Positions 26,291 through 35,402 of a stretch of DNA of 64,000 nt are shown in pieces. The position numbers were made by a program, and so were the translations under genes. Origin of the DNA: Bradyrhizobium macuxiense (lineage in GTDB: Bacteria; Pseudomonadota; Alphaproteobacteria; Rhizobiales; Xanthobacteraceae); assembly GCF_007993935.1 (NCBI RefSeq), contig NZ_VITY01000007.1, positions 124,001 to 188,000 of the forward strand. The letters are read 5' to 3'. The notes beneath the pieces were generated by a model, which worked only from the letters and a program-made list of their open reading frames with translations, did no database searches and had not been told where the DNA came from. How positions within the stretch are numbered: position 1 is the first letter of the stretch; every line of letters starts with the position of its first letter.

Positions 26291-27070
26291 ATGACCGACA
26301 ACAGCGTTCTCTTGGAAAAGCGCGGGCAGGCCTACTGGATCACCATCAACCGCCCGGACAAGCGAAACGCGCTCAATGCCGGTGTGATCGCGGGCATCGC
26401 CAGGGGTTATCGCGAGGCACATGACGACAAGGACGTGCGCGTCATCGTGCTGACCGGCGCCGGCGACAAGGCGTTCTGCGCCGGTGCCGATCTGCAGAAC
26501 AGCGGCGCGGCGTTCTCAATGGATTTTTCGCGGCCGAATGTCGATTATGCCGATCTGCTGCGGCTGTCGCAGAACGCGACCAAGCCCGCGATCGCGCGGG
26601 TCGGCGGCGTCTGCATGGCCGGCGGCATGGGGCTGTTGTGCATGACCGACATGGCGGTGGCCGGCGATGGCGTGATCTTCGGTCTGCCGGAGGTGAAGGT
26701 CGGCGTGTTTCCAATGCAGGTGCTGAGCCTGCTGCAGTCGATCGCGCCGCCACGCCTCGTCAACGAATGGGCGCTGACCGGCGAGCCGTTCGATGCGAAG
26801 ACCGCGCAGGCCGCGGGCCTTCTCAACTATGTCGTGCCGGCGGCCGAGCTCGACGCCAAGGTCGATTGGCTGATTGGCCGCATCGTCGACAAGTCGCCGA
26901 CGGCGATCCGCCGCGGCAAATACGCCATGCGCGCGATCGCCTCGATGTCGTTCGACGAAAGCATCGCTTACACCGAAAGCCAGATCGCGCTGCTCGCGAT
27001 GACCGAGGACGCCAAGGAAGGCCTCAAGGCCTTCGGCGAGAAGCGCAAGCCGACCTGGACCGGGCGATAG
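26291..27070 (+). CDS. Enoyl-CoA hydratase/isomerase family protein
   Basis: This 259-residue crotonase-fold protein starts at ATG 26291. The oxyanion-hole segments are TGAGDKAFCAGADLQ (near 50) and GGVCMAGGMGLLCMTD (near 105). At the two positions used by classical hydratases, the first glutamate is replaced (AGGMGLL) and the second is present in GLPEVKVG. Activity may therefore be isomerase, hydrolase or another crotonase reaction. It lies 78 bases after the molybdopterin enzyme gene. Confidence 0.87.
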   Translation: MTDNSVLLEKRGQAYWITINRPDKRNALNAGVIAGIARGYREAHDDKDVRVIVLTGAGDKAFCAGADLQNSGAAFSMDFSRPNVDYADLLRLSQNATKPAIARVGGVCMAGGMGLLCMTDMAVAGDGVIFGLPEVKVGVFPMQVLSLLQSIAPPRLVNEWALTGEPFDAKTAQAAGLLNYVVPAAELDAKVDWLIGRIVDKSPTAIRRGKYAMRAIASMSFDESIAYTESQIALLAMTEDAKEGLKAFGEKRKPTWTGR

Positions 27071-27169
27071 GCAGGGGTTGCGCCTGCCGACAATACCCGC
27101 TGAATCCGTCGAAAATGACCCAAAGCGGACGTGTTTGAGAGTTCAGAAGTTGCTAATTCTACGAGAACT

Positions 27170-27186
27170 CGCGTATGCACTACGCG
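27170..27186. promoter_or_regulatory. Inverted repeat upstream of the DapD-like gene
   Basis: CGCGTA (27170-27175) and TACGCG (27181-27186) form a perfect inverted repeat with a 5-base spacer, 26 bases before the ATG at 27212. It could be an operator or a leader hairpin. The function is unknown. Confidence 0.3.
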
Positions 27187-27211
27187 TAGGATCGTAATGT
27201 GAGAAATTCAA

Positions 27212-28183
27212 ATGACGATGGAGCTGAGGGGCGCGAGCGGCGAGGGATTTGCGACGATTGCCGCTGACGGTCGCGTGTTGGATTCCTGGTTTCTTCGGCT
27301 GAGCCTGGTTGCGCAGCCCGGCAAGGCGGCGACGGTACGGCTGACGAGCGACGAGATCACCAGGTCGTTGGGTGAGGCGGCAGACGGATGTGCGCGACAC
27401 GACGACATCCGCAATGTCGACATCGTTGCCATTCGTACGGAAATTGACTCCCTTGCATCGGCGCCGGCTGATGTGCACGACGCATATCTTCGCCTCCATC
27501 TGCTGAGCCATCGGCTCGTCCAGCCGAATTGCCTGAACCTCGACGGAATATTCGGTCTGTTACCAAACGTTGCCTGGACGACTCTCGGTCCCTGCGAACC
27601 CTCTCGTGTACCGGACGCGCGACTCGGAGCGCGAAAGCGTTCCCTCGCCTTCGAAGTGACGGGCTTGGATAAGTTCCCGCGCATGACTGATTACGTGACG
27701 CCCGCGGATGTGAGAATTGCAGATGCGGATCGCGTCAGGCTCGGAGCCCACTTGGCTCCGGGTACAACCGTCATGCATGAAGGCTTTTGCAATTTTAATG
27801 CGGGCACGCTCGGTCCCTGCATGGTCGAAGGCCGGATCAGCGCCGGTGTGGTTGTGGGAAGCGGCAGCGACATTGGTGGCGGAGCGTCGATCATGGGCAC
27901 TCTGTCCGGCGGAGGGAAAGAGAGGATTACAGTTGGCGAGCGCTGCCTGATCGGAGCCAACGCCGGTATCGGCATTTCATTGGGCGACGATTGTATCGTC
28001 GAAGCGGGCTGTTATGTCACGGCAGGCGCGCGCATCCTTTTGGAGGATGGCCGAGTGCTGAAAGCTAAGGAACTCTCGGGCCAGAAGGGCCTGCTGTTTC
28101 GGCGTAACTCCCAGAGCGGCGCTCTTGAGGCAACCAGGCGGACTCCGAACTGGGACGGCCTCAACGCGCAACTTCACGGCTAG
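27212..28183 (+). CDS. dapD: Tetrahydrodipicolinate N-succinyltransferase, actinobacterial-type DapD
   Basis: This 323-residue protein has a left-handed beta-helix in its second half. The run RIADADRVRLGAHLAPGTTV, then MHEGFCNFNAGTLG, MVEGRISAGVVVG and ASIMGTLSGGG, matches the form of DapD found in actinobacteria such as Mycobacterium rather than the shorter proteobacterial form. The reaction is succinylation of tetrahydrodipicolinate in lysine and meso-diaminopimelate synthesis. The glycine-rich loop and the second EAGCYVTAG coil are intact. The N-terminal domain (1-150) fits the actinobacterial layout. It stands alone, with no other dap gene near, and may be a second copy acquired by transfer; it could also act on a related amine. 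Confidence 0.78.
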   Translation: MTMELRGASGEGFATIAADGRVLDSWFLRLSLVAQPGKAATVRLTSDEITRSLGEAADGCARHDDIRNVDIVAIRTEIDSLASAPADVHDAYLRLHLLSHRLVQPNCLNLDGIFGLLPNVAWTTLGPCEPSRVPDARLGARKRSLAFEVTGLDKFPRMTDYVTPADVRIADADRVRLGAHLAPGTTVMHEGFCNFNAGTLGPCMVEGRISAGVVVGSGSDIGGGASIMGTLSGGGKERITVGERCLIGANAGIGISLGDDCIVEAGCYVTAGARILLEDGRVLKAKELSGQKGLLFRRNSQSGALEATRRTPNWDGLNAQLHG

Positions 28184-28277
28184 GCCGTTCGATCGAAGCC
28201 GTCGTCAGCGACATGGTAGCGCGTCAGCGATGCCGCCTTTTCGTCCATCGCGAGAGTCGCTGCGGTTGCACGGAGGC

Positions 28278-28308
28278 GGTCGATGTCGGGGCGAACCGGA
28301 CATCGACC
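28278..28308. terminator. Hairpin between convergent dapD and GlcG-like genes
   Basis: GGTCGATGTC (28278-28287) pairs perfectly with GACATCGACC (28299-28308) around an 11-base loop. It sits in the 180-base gap between two convergent genes and could act in either direction. No T run is visible. Confidence 0.5.
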
Positions 28309-28364
28309 AAGATCTATGAGTGCGGGCCCTGGCCACGCAGGCCCGACAGAGCAGGCCCGGCAGC

Positions 28365-28793
28365 TCAGCCCGCGTTGGCCTTCAGGCCGGCCGCTTCGAT
28401 GCCGGCCACGGCGCAGATCTCGTCATTGTCTGAGGTGTCGCCGCTGACGCCGACGGCGCCGAGCAGGGTCGAGCCGTTCATGATCAGCACGCCGCCGGGG
28501 ACCGGCACCAGCCGGCCCTGCGCCAACGTGTTCACAGAATCGATGAAATAGGCCTGCTCTTGCGCGCGCTGAAACAGCGCCCGCGATCCCATGCCGAGCG
28601 CCAGCGCGCCGTAGGCCTTGCCGTGGGCGATCTCGGCCCGCATCAGGCTGGTACCGTCCTGTGCTGCCGTCACCTTCACCGCGCCGCGGGCGTCGAGGAT
28701 GGTGACGACCAGCGGCTTCAGCTTCTTCTCGACGCCCTTGGCGAGGGCGGCATCCAGAATCTTGCGGGCGGTGTCGAGAGTGAGCTCAGCCAT
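28365..28793 (-). CDS. GlcG/HbpS-family protein (DUF336)
   Basis: This 142-residue protein starts at ATG 28793, 4 bases after the stop of the flavoprotein gene. The DUF336 pattern is clear: LTLDTARKILDAALAK at the start, IAHGKAYGAL mid-protein, and VPGGVLIMNGSTLLGAVGVSGD near the end. Family members accompany glycolate oxidase (GlcG) or bind haem (HbpS). Its coupling to the GlcD-GlcF-like enzyme supports a GlcG role in 2-hydroxyacid oxidation, which remains undefined biochemically. No signal peptide. Confidence 0.85.
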   Translation of the reverse strand: MAELTLDTARKILDAALAKGVEKKLKPLVVTILDARGAVKVTAAQDGTSLMRAEIAHGKAYGALALGMGSRALFQRAQEQAYFIDSVNTLAQGRLVPVPGGVLIMNGSTLLGAVGVSGDTSDNDEICAVAGIEAAGLKANAG

Positions 28794-28797
28794 GGGC

Positions 28798-31764
28798 TTA
28801 GTCCTTTGTCGGCAATGATTGGTTGGATTTCGATGTCGCACGTTTCAGGCTCATCGCCAATACGCTGGCGACATGCAGCGGCGTGCGCCCGCTGCCGTCC
28901 TTGATCTGGTGCCGGCAGGAGGCGCCGTCGGCCACGATCAGCGTGTCCTGGTCGGCGCTGCGAACCGCAGGGAGCAGCGACAGCTCGGCCATCTCGATCG
29001 AAGCCTGATAGGTGTCCGCGCCATAGCCGAACGCACCGGCCATGCCGCAGCAACTCGACTCGATGATCTTGACGTCGAGGCCCGGCACCAGGCGGAGCAC
29101 CTTCTCCACTGGCTTGAACGCGCCAAAGGATTTTTGGTGGCAATGGCCGTGCACGACGACCTTGCCGGCGACCGCGCCAAGCGGCAGCGCGAGGCGTCCG
29201 GCCTCGGCCTCGCGCACCAGAAACTCCTCGAACAGCAGCGCGTGCGCGCTGACGCTCTTTGCGGCGTCGTCCGAACGCAGCGACAGCAGCTCGTCGCGCA
29301 GGGTCAGCAGGCAGCTCGGCTCGAGGCCGATGATCGGCACGCCGCGGGCCGCGAAAGGCGCGTAGGTCGCAACCAGCCGGTCGAGCTCGGCGCGGGCCTG
29401 TTCGACGAGCCCGGCCGACAGGAACGTTCGCCCGCAGCACGGCGGCCGCGCGCCGTTCGATGGCCTCGGCAGATGCACGCGATAGCCGCCGGCGACCAGG
29501 ACCTCGATCGCGGCGTCGAGATTCTCCCGCTCGTAACCGCGGTTGAACGTGTCGGCGAACAGCACCACTTCGCGTCCGCCCGCCGGACCCAGCACCTCGG
29601 CGTCGGGCCGGAAGGTGTCGCGGCGAAATTCCGGCAAGGCACGCTTGGCGCTGATCCCGGCGATTTTCTCGAACAGCGCGCGCAGCAGCGGGCTGTTGTT
29701 GCGCCAGTTCGCAAGTGGGGCGAAGCGCGAGGCGAGATCGAGGTAGCGCGGCAGATAGCCGACCAGCCGGTCGCGCAGCGAGAGGCCGTGCGTTGCCGCG
29801 CGCGCCGCCAACACCTCGATCTTCATCTTGGCCATGTCGACGCCGGTCGGGCATTCATGGCGGCAGGCCTTGCAGGAGACACAGAGCTTCAGCGTCTCCA
29901 TCATCTCGTCGGAGGCCAGCGCGTCCGCACCCAACTGGCCTGAGATCGCGAGCCGCAGCGTATTGGCGCGGCCGCGGGTGACGTCCTTCTCGTTGCGCGT
30001 GGCACGATAGGACGGGCACATCACGCCGCCCTCGAGCTTGCGGCAAGCGCCGTTGTTGTTGCACATCTCGACCGCGCCCTGGAAGCCGCCGCCGGCGCCG
30101 GGATAGGCCGACCAGTCGAGCACGGTCTTCAATTCGCCGACGCGGTAATCCGGCGAATAACGAAACAGCGAGCGATCGTCCATCCCGGGCGGATCGACGA
30201 TCTTGCCCGGATTGAGTGTATTGCCGGGGTCGAAGCGCTGCTTGACCTCGCGGAAATCGGCGACGATGCGCGCGCCGAACATCGTCTCGTGGAATTCCGA
30301 GCGCACCAGGCCGTCGCCGTGCTCGCCGGAATGCGAGCCCTTGTATTCGCGCACCATCGCGAAGGCTTCCTCGGCAATGGCGCGCATTGCCTTGACGTCC
30401 TTCTCGAGCTTGAGGTTGAGCACCGGCCGCACATGCAGGCAGCCCTCGGAGGCGTGCGCATACATCGTGCCGCGGGTGCCGTGCTTGGCGAACACGGCAT
30501 TGAGCCGTTCGGTGTAGTCGGCGAGATGCGGCAGCGGCACCGCGCAATCCTCGACGAAGGAGACCGGCTTGCCCTCCTGCTTCATCGACATCATGACGTT
30601 GAGGCCGGCGGCGCGGAAATCGGCGATGCCGGTCTGCAGCGCCGGCTCGACGATCTCGACCACGCCGCCCCATTTGCGCTGCGGCTTGTCCCAGCCGAAG
30701 CCGAGGTCGCCCATCAGCGCGCCGAGCTGCTTGAGGCGGACGAGATTGTCGGCCTGATCTTCCTCGGCGAACTCGACCACCAGGATCGCGTCGGGATCGC
30801 CGCGCACCGCGGCCGAAATGATCGGCTGGAACATCGCGATCTCGCGGCCGAGCGCGATCATGGTGCGATCGACCAGCTCCACAGCAATGGGCCGCAGCTT
30901 CACCAGATGCTGGGCCGCGTCCATCGCCTCGTAGAAGCTGCCGAAATGGCAGACACCGAGCGCCTTGTTGCGGATCACCGGCCACAGCTTGAGCTCGACC
31001 TGCGTCGTGAAGGCGAGGGTGCCCTCTGATCCGACCAGAAGATGTGCCATGTTGTTCGGCGCGTTGCGCGGCACCAGTGCGTCGAGGTTATAGCCGCCGA
31101 CGCGGCGCTGCACCTTGGGGAATTTGTCCGCGATCTCGAGCGCCTCGCGCTCGCCGAGATCGAGCATGTCGCGGAACAGCCTCAAGCCGCTGTCGGACGC
31201 ATTGACCCGCGTCAGATCGCGCGGCACCTCGCCGAAATGCAGCAGCGTGCCGTCGGCAAGCGCTGCATCCATCGACAGCGTGTTGTCGCGCATCGTGCCG
31301 TAGCGCAGCGAGCGGCCGCCGCAGGAATTGTTGCCGGCCATGCCGCCGATCGTGGCGCGCGACGCGGTCGAGACGTCCACCGGAAACCACAGCCCGTGCT
31401 TCCTGAGCTGTCGGTTGAGGTCGTCGAGCACGATGCCGGGTTGGACCACGCAGGTGCGGTTCGCGACGTCGAGCGAAATGAGCCTGTTCAGATGCTTGGA
31501 CAGGTCGACCACGATGCCGTCATTGACGGTCTGGCCGCATTGCGAGGTGCCGCCGCCGCGCGGGGTGACGATCCGCCCGGCGTCGCGGACGATCGCAAGC
31601 GTCCGCAGCGCCTCGTCAATGGTCCGCGGCACCACCACGCCGGCCGGCATGATCTGGTAGAACGAGGCGTCGGTCGCGTAGCGGCCGCGATTGAAGGCAT
31701 CGAAAAACACGTCGCCGGTCAGGTCGGACCGCAGGCGCTGTTCGAGCGATGAGGCGTTCTTCAT
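28798..31764 (-). CDS. Fused FAD-linked oxidase / Fe-S oxidoreductase (GlcD-GlcF-like)
   Basis: This protein of about 988 residues joins two enzymes. The N-terminal half is an FAD_binding_4 flavoprotein (PRGGGTSQCGQTV near 85 and GMAGNNSCGGRS near 145). The C-terminal half is an iron-sulfur subunit with CVSCKACRHECPTG near 620 and cysteine-rich CCG domains (PPCCGRTF, HGHCHQKSF, SSCCGMAG). Relatives oxidise D-2-hydroxyacids such as D-lactate, glycolate or 2-hydroxyglutarate and pass electrons to the respiratory chain. ATG 31764 is preferred; GTG 31785 is an alternative. The downstream GlcG-like gene and nearby glyoxylate aminotransferases favour glycolate or a related acid. Confidence 0.9.
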   Translation of the reverse strand: MKNASSLEQRLRSDLTGDVFFDAFNRGRYATDASFYQIMPAGVVVPRTIDEALRTLAIVRDAGRIVTPRGGGTSQCGQTVNDGIVVDLSKHLNRLISLDVANRTCVVQPGIVLDDLNRQLRKHGLWFPVDVSTASRATIGGMAGNNSCGGRSLRYGTMRDNTLSMDAALADGTLLHFGEVPRDLTRVNASDSGLRLFRDMLDLGEREALEIADKFPKVQRRVGGYNLDALVPRNAPNNMAHLLVGSEGTLAFTTQVELKLWPVIRNKALGVCHFGSFYEAMDAAQHLVKLRPIAVELVDRTMIALGREIAMFQPIISAAVRGDPDAILVVEFAEEDQADNLVRLKQLGALMGDLGFGWDKPQRKWGGVVEIVEPALQTGIADFRAAGLNVMMSMKQEGKPVSFVEDCAVPLPHLADYTERLNAVFAKHGTRGTMYAHASEGCLHVRPVLNLKLEKDVKAMRAIAEEAFAMVREYKGSHSGEHGDGLVRSEFHETMFGARIVADFREVKQRFDPGNTLNPGKIVDPPGMDDRSLFRYSPDYRVGELKTVLDWSAYPGAGGGFQGAVEMCNNNGACRKLEGGVMCPSYRATRNEKDVTRGRANTLRLAISGQLGADALASDEMMETLKLCVSCKACRHECPTGVDMAKMKIEVLAARAATHGLSLRDRLVGYLPRYLDLASRFAPLANWRNNSPLLRALFEKIAGISAKRALPEFRRDTFRPDAEVLGPAGGREVVLFADTFNRGYERENLDAAIEVLVAGGYRVHLPRPSNGARPPCCGRTFLSAGLVEQARAELDRLVATYAPFAARGVPIIGLEPSCLLTLRDELLSLRSDDAAKSVSAHALLFEEFLVREAEAGRLALPLGAVAGKVVVHGHCHQKSFGAFKPVEKVLRLVPGLDVKIIESSCCGMAGAFGYGADTYQASIEMAELSLLPAVRSADQDTLIVADGASCRHQIKDGSGRTPLHVASVLAMSLKRATSKSNQSLPTKD

Positions 31765-31840
31765 CCCAGATCCAATGTGATCCACGGCGCAACCAATATT
31801 GCCCGCGGATTATTCATTCAGTTGAGATCAGAGTTACATT

Positions 31841-31853
31841 ATGAATGCAAAAT
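31841..31853. promoter_or_regulatory. GntR box 1: ATGAATGCAAAAT
   Basis: This 13-base sequence lies between the end of the gntR gene and the start of the flavoprotein gene, 77 bases upstream of ATG 31764. The same 13 bases recur at 32693-32705 on the other side of gntR. An ATTCAT at 31812 is in inverted orientation nearby. It is the best candidate binding site for the GntR protein encoded between the two boxes. Confidence 0.6.
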
Positions 31854-31861
31854 GAGCAAGG

Positions 31862-32614
31862 CTAGCTGCCGTGAGGCGCAGCCTCGGGGGCGCTGTCCTG
31901 CCCCTCAGCGAGGTGCTCGATGGCGGCGCCGCGCTTGTTGCGCAGGTGCTGGAACAGGATGTCGCTGAGTTCGCTGCCGGCGCGGCGGCGCAGTGCATCG
32001 AGGATCGCCTCGTGCTCGCGCATCGCCTCGGCCCAGCGCTGGCGCTTGCGGGCGAAATTGGCGGAATAGCGCACACGGCGGATCCGGCCGGCGAAATTGG
32101 CGTAGGTCGTCTTCAGCGTCTCGTTGCGCGCGGCCGCGACTATGCTCTCGTGGATCTGCTGGTTGCTCTGGAAATAACCGTGCATGTCGCGGTGCAAATA
32201 GTGGCCGTACATCTCGTAGTGCAGCCGCTCGATCGCCGCGATTTCCTCATCCGTGATGACCTCGCACGCCAGTCGTCCAGCGAGGCTCTCGAGCCCGGCC
32301 ATGACGTCGAACAATTCCTCGAGGTCGCGCTGGCTGAGCTGGCGCACCCGCGCGCCGCGATTGGGCAAGAGCTCGATCAGGCCTTCGGCGGCCAGCACCT
32401 TGAGCGCCTCGCGCAAGGGCGTCCTGGAGATCCCCAGCATCTCACAGAGCTTCCGTTCCGGAACACGGGCGCCCTCGGGAATGTTGCCTTCCACCACATG
32501 GTCGCGGAGCCGCAGCAGGATCTCGCCGTGTAGCGAGGTCTCCTGGCGGTCGCCGCCATTGCCGGCGACGGGCGGAGTGATCGGAACCCCGGTTTCGGGA
32601 ATCGCGGATTTCAT
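31862..32614 (-). CDS. GntR/FCD-family transcriptional regulator
   Basis: This 250-residue protein has a winged helix at about 28-95 (ERKLCEMLGISRTPLREALKVL, wing LLPNRGARVRQL) and an FCD ligand domain at about 105-225 with the metal-site pattern FQSNQQIHESIV. The start at 32614 is the first ATG where homology begins; the long frame further upstream is antisense to the aminotransferase. It is divergent from the aminotransferase gene and upstream of the 2-hydroxyacid oxidase gene. Identical boxes on both sides suggest it controls both, probably responding to glycolate, glyoxylate or a related acid (inference). Confidence 0.9.
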   Translation of the reverse strand: MKSAIPETGVPITPPVAGNGGDRQETSLHGEILLRLRDHVVEGNIPEGARVPERKLCEMLGISRTPLREALKVLAAEGLIELLPNRGARVRQLSQRDLEELFDVMAGLESLAGRLACEVITDEEIAAIERLHYEMYGHYLHRDMHGYFQSNQQIHESIVAAARNETLKTTYANFAGRIRRVRYSANFARKRQRWAEAMREHEAILDALRRRAGSELSDILFQHLRNKRGAAIEHLAEGQDSAPEAAPHGS

Positions 32615-32692
32615 ATTCTGAACAATAGTTTGCCGTCGCGGTCGCGTCGATCTTCCAATTCGAATACCAAAATTGGATTGAAAAGACAAAAA

Positions 32693-32705
32693 ATGAATGC
32701 AAAAT
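32693..32705. promoter_or_regulatory. GntR box 2: ATGAATGCAAAAT
   Basis: An exact copy of the box at 31841-31853, placed 42 bases before the aminotransferase ATG and 79 bases before the gntR start. A separate inverted repeat CCAATT/AATTGG (32655-32676) lies in the same divergent region. The position suits repression of both the gntR and aminotransferase promoters. Confidence 0.6.
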
Positions 32706-32746
32706 AGCTCCACGAAGAGCCGGAATCCGGCGATTGGGAGGTTCTC

Positions 32747-33949
32747 ATGCATCAAGGGCGCCATTTTCTGCAGATTCCAGGGCCGAGCCCCGTTCCGGAT
32801 CGCATTCTTCGCGCGATGGATATGCCGGTCATCGACCATCGCAGCGCGGAGTTCGCCGCGCTTGGCCGGACGGTGCTCGAAGGGAGCGCCAAAATCTTCC
32901 AGACCAATGGTCCGGTGGTGATCTTCCCGTCTTCGGGCACCGGCGCCTGGGAAGCCGCGATCGTCAACACGCTGTCGCCGGGCGACAAGGTCCTGATGGT
33001 CGAGACCGGCCACTTCGCCACCCTGTGGCGGCAACTGGCCGGCCGTTTCGGCATCGAGGTCGACTTCATCTCCGGTGACTGGCGCCGCGGCGCCGACCCC
33101 GGCCAGATCGAAGCAAAACTCGCTGATGACACCGCGCACAGCATCAAGGCGGTGATGGTCGTCCACAACGAGACCTCGACCGGCGCCACCAGCCGGATCG
33201 GTGACATCCGCGCCGCCATCGACCGCACCGCGCATCCAGCGCTGTTGATGGTCGACACCATCTCCTCGCTGGGCTCGGTCGATTACCGGCACGACGAGTG
33301 GAAGGTCGATGTCAGCGTCAGCTGTTCGCAGAAGGGTTTCATGCTGCCGCCCGGCCTCGGCTTCAACGCGATTTCGGAAAAGGCCCGCGCCGCGTCGCGC
33401 AGCAACAAGATGCCGCGCTCCTATTTCGATTGGGAGGAGATGCTGAAGCCGAACGCCAACGGCTTCTTCCCTTATACGCCGGCGACGAACCTGCTCTACG
33501 GGCTGCGCGAGGCCATCGCGATGCTGCTGGAGGAGGGGCTCGACAACGTGTTCGCGCGCCATCAGCGGCTCGCCGCCGCGACGCGTGCCGCCGTCAATCA
33601 TTGGGGGCTCGAGGTGCTGTGCCAGGAGCCCGCGGAATTCTCGCCGGTTTTGACCGCGGTGCTGATGCCGCCCGGCCATGATGCCGATGCGTTCCGCAAG
33701 GTCGTGCTCGACAATTTCAACATGTCGCTCGGCTCCGGCCTGTCGAAGGTCGCCGGCAAGGTGTTTCGCATCGGCCATCTCGGCGAGTGCAACGAGCTGA
33801 CGCTGCTTGGCGCGCTCACCGGCGTCGAGATGGGGCTGTCGGTCGCCGGCGTGCCGCACCGCGCGGGTGGCGTCGCGGTTGCGATGAAGCTGCTCGAACA
33901 GCGCGACCAGCGCAATGCGTCGTCGCATCTGAAGGTGGTCGGCACCTAG
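32747..33949 (+). CDS. Class V aminotransferase, serine-glyoxylate type (copy 1)
   Basis: This 400-residue PLP enzyme of the alanine/serine-glyoxylate aminotransferase group begins HFLQIPGPSPVPDRIL. SSGTGAWEAAI (near 65) binds the cofactor phosphate, MVDTISSLGS (near 166) holds the aspartate to the PLP nitrogen, and CSQKGFMLPPG (near 190) carries the PLP lysine. It transfers an amino group from serine (or alanine) to glyoxylate, giving hydroxypyruvate (or pyruvate) and glycine. RBS GGGAGG lies before ATG 32747. A paralogue lies 1.4 kb downstream. Confidence 0.9.
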   Translation: MHQGRHFLQIPGPSPVPDRILRAMDMPVIDHRSAEFAALGRTVLEGSAKIFQTNGPVVIFPSSGTGAWEAAIVNTLSPGDKVLMVETGHFATLWRQLAGRFGIEVDFISGDWRRGADPGQIEAKLADDTAHSIKAVMVVHNETSTGATSRIGDIRAAIDRTAHPALLMVDTISSLGSVDYRHDEWKVDVSVSCSQKGFMLPPGLGFNAISEKARAASRSNKMPRSYFDWEEMLKPNANGFFPYTPATNLLYGLREAIAMLLEEGLDNVFARHQRLAAATRAAVNHWGLEVLCQEPAEFSPVLTAVLMPPGHDADAFRKVVLDNFNMSLGSGLSKVAGKVFRIGHLGECNELTLLGALTGVEMGLSVAGVPHRAGGVAVAMKLLEQRDQRNASSHLKVVGT

Positions 33950-33989
33950 CGACACCAACAACCAGAAAATCGCAGACCAGGGAGGGGAT

Positions 33990-35273
33990 ATGAGGCTCCG
34001 GTTCAAGGCCACCCACGTCGTGTTGGCCATGCTCTGCGTGATGTATTTCATCACCTATGTCGACCGGGTGAACATCGGCACCGCCGCCGGCGACATCCAG
34101 AAGGAGCTTGGCCTCTCCAACACCCACCTCGGCCTGGTGTTCTCGGCGTTCGCCTATCCGTATCTGCTGTTCCAGGTGATCGGCGGCTGGGTCGGCGATC
34201 GCTTCGGACCGCGCCAGACGTTGTTCTGGTGCGGCATGATCTGGGCTGCGGCGACCATCATGACCGGCTTTGTCCATGGTCTCGCTGCCCTGTTCGTCGC
34301 GCGGTTCGCGCTCGGGTTCGGCGAAGGCGCGACGTTTCCGACCGCGACGCGCGCGATGCAGTACTGGACGCCGGCGAACCGCCGCGGCTTCGCGCAAGGC
34401 CTGACACACTCGTTTGCGCGGCTCGGCAATGCGGTGACCCCGCCGGCCGTCGCGCTCCTGATCCTCTGGCTGACCTGGCGCGGCGCATTCGTCGTGCTCG
34501 GTATCGTCAGTCTGCTGTGGGGTATCGTGTGGGTATGGTACTTCCGCAACGAGCCGAAGGATCATGCCTCGATCACCGCGGCCGAGCTCGCGACCTTGCC
34601 GCCGCGCCCACTGGGCGAGCGGCCGAAGGTGCCGTGGGGACCGCTGTTGCAGCGGATGTGGCCGGTGACCCTGACCTATTTCTGCTACGGCTGGTGCCTG
34701 TGGCTCTACCTCAACTGGCTGCCGCTGTTCTTCAAGAACAACTACAGCCTCGACTTGAAGAACTCGGCGCTGTTCGCATCCGGCGTGTTCTTTGCCGGCG
34801 TCGTCGGCGACAGCATCGGCGGCGTCATCTCCGATCGCATCCTCGAGCGGACAGGCAATGTGCGCCTGGCGCGGCTCAGCGTGACGATCGTGGGATTCGC
34901 CGGTGCGCTGCTCTCGCTGATGCCGATCCTGTTCGTGCACGACATCACGGTGGTCGCGCTGTGCCTGTCGGCGGGCTTCTTCTGCGCCGAGCTCGTGATC
35001 GGTCCGATGTGGTCGATCCCGATGGATATCGCACCGAAATATTCCGGCACCGCCGCGGGGATCATGAACACCGGCTCGGCCTTCGCGGCGATCGTCTCGC
35101 CGCTGGTTGCCGGCTTCGTCATTGACGCCACCGGGAACTGGTACCTGCCGTTCCTGATGTCGATGGGCCTGCTGCTGCTCGGCGGTTTCTCGGCGTTCCT
35201 GATGCACCCCGAACGGCCGTTCGAGGAGGCGAGCGGGCTGACGGTGCCGGGCAAGGTGGTGGCCGCCGGATGA
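33990..35273 (+). CDS. MFS transporter, anion:cation symporter type
   Basis: This 427-residue protein has about 12 membrane spans. The first segment contains ITYVDRVNIGTAAGDIQKEL, and the loop 2-3 motif GWVGDRFGPRQTL is that of the ACS group of the major facilitator superfamily. Members import sugar acids and other organic anions with protons. It is flanked by the two aminotransferase genes in the same direction (40 and 129 bases away), so it likely imports the acid that feeds them. Confidence 0.9.
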   Translation: MRLRFKATHVVLAMLCVMYFITYVDRVNIGTAAGDIQKELGLSNTHLGLVFSAFAYPYLLFQVIGGWVGDRFGPRQTLFWCGMIWAAATIMTGFVHGLAALFVARFALGFGEGATFPTATRAMQYWTPANRRGFAQGLTHSFARLGNAVTPPAVALLILWLTWRGAFVVLGIVSLLWGIVWVWYFRNEPKDHASITAAELATLPPRPLGERPKVPWGPLLQRMWPVTLTYFCYGWCLWLYLNWLPLFFKNNYSLDLKNSALFASGVFFAGVVGDSIGGVISDRILERTGNVRLARLSVTIVGFAGALLSLMPILFVHDITVVALCLSAGFFCAELVIGPMWSIPMDIAPKYSGTAAGIMNTGSAFAAIVSPLVAGFVIDATGNWYLPFLMSMGLLLLGGFSAFLMHPERPFEEASGLTVPGKVVAAG

Positions 35274-35402
35274 GCGGCTGCCGGCACCGACGGAGCGCCG
35301 TCAGATATGCATGACGGCCCCCCGCCGGGCCTAGGACAAACCCGGCGAATAGTGATATGCGAGCGGCTTACCAAGACCAAGGCAAGACCGGGAAAGACGC
35401 TC

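Noticed and set aside
31862..34054. Very long minus-strand frame (730 codons) across the aminotransferase gene
   Set aside because: Only the last 250 codons, from 32614, match a GntR protein. The rest is antisense to the aminotransferase gene and has no domain.
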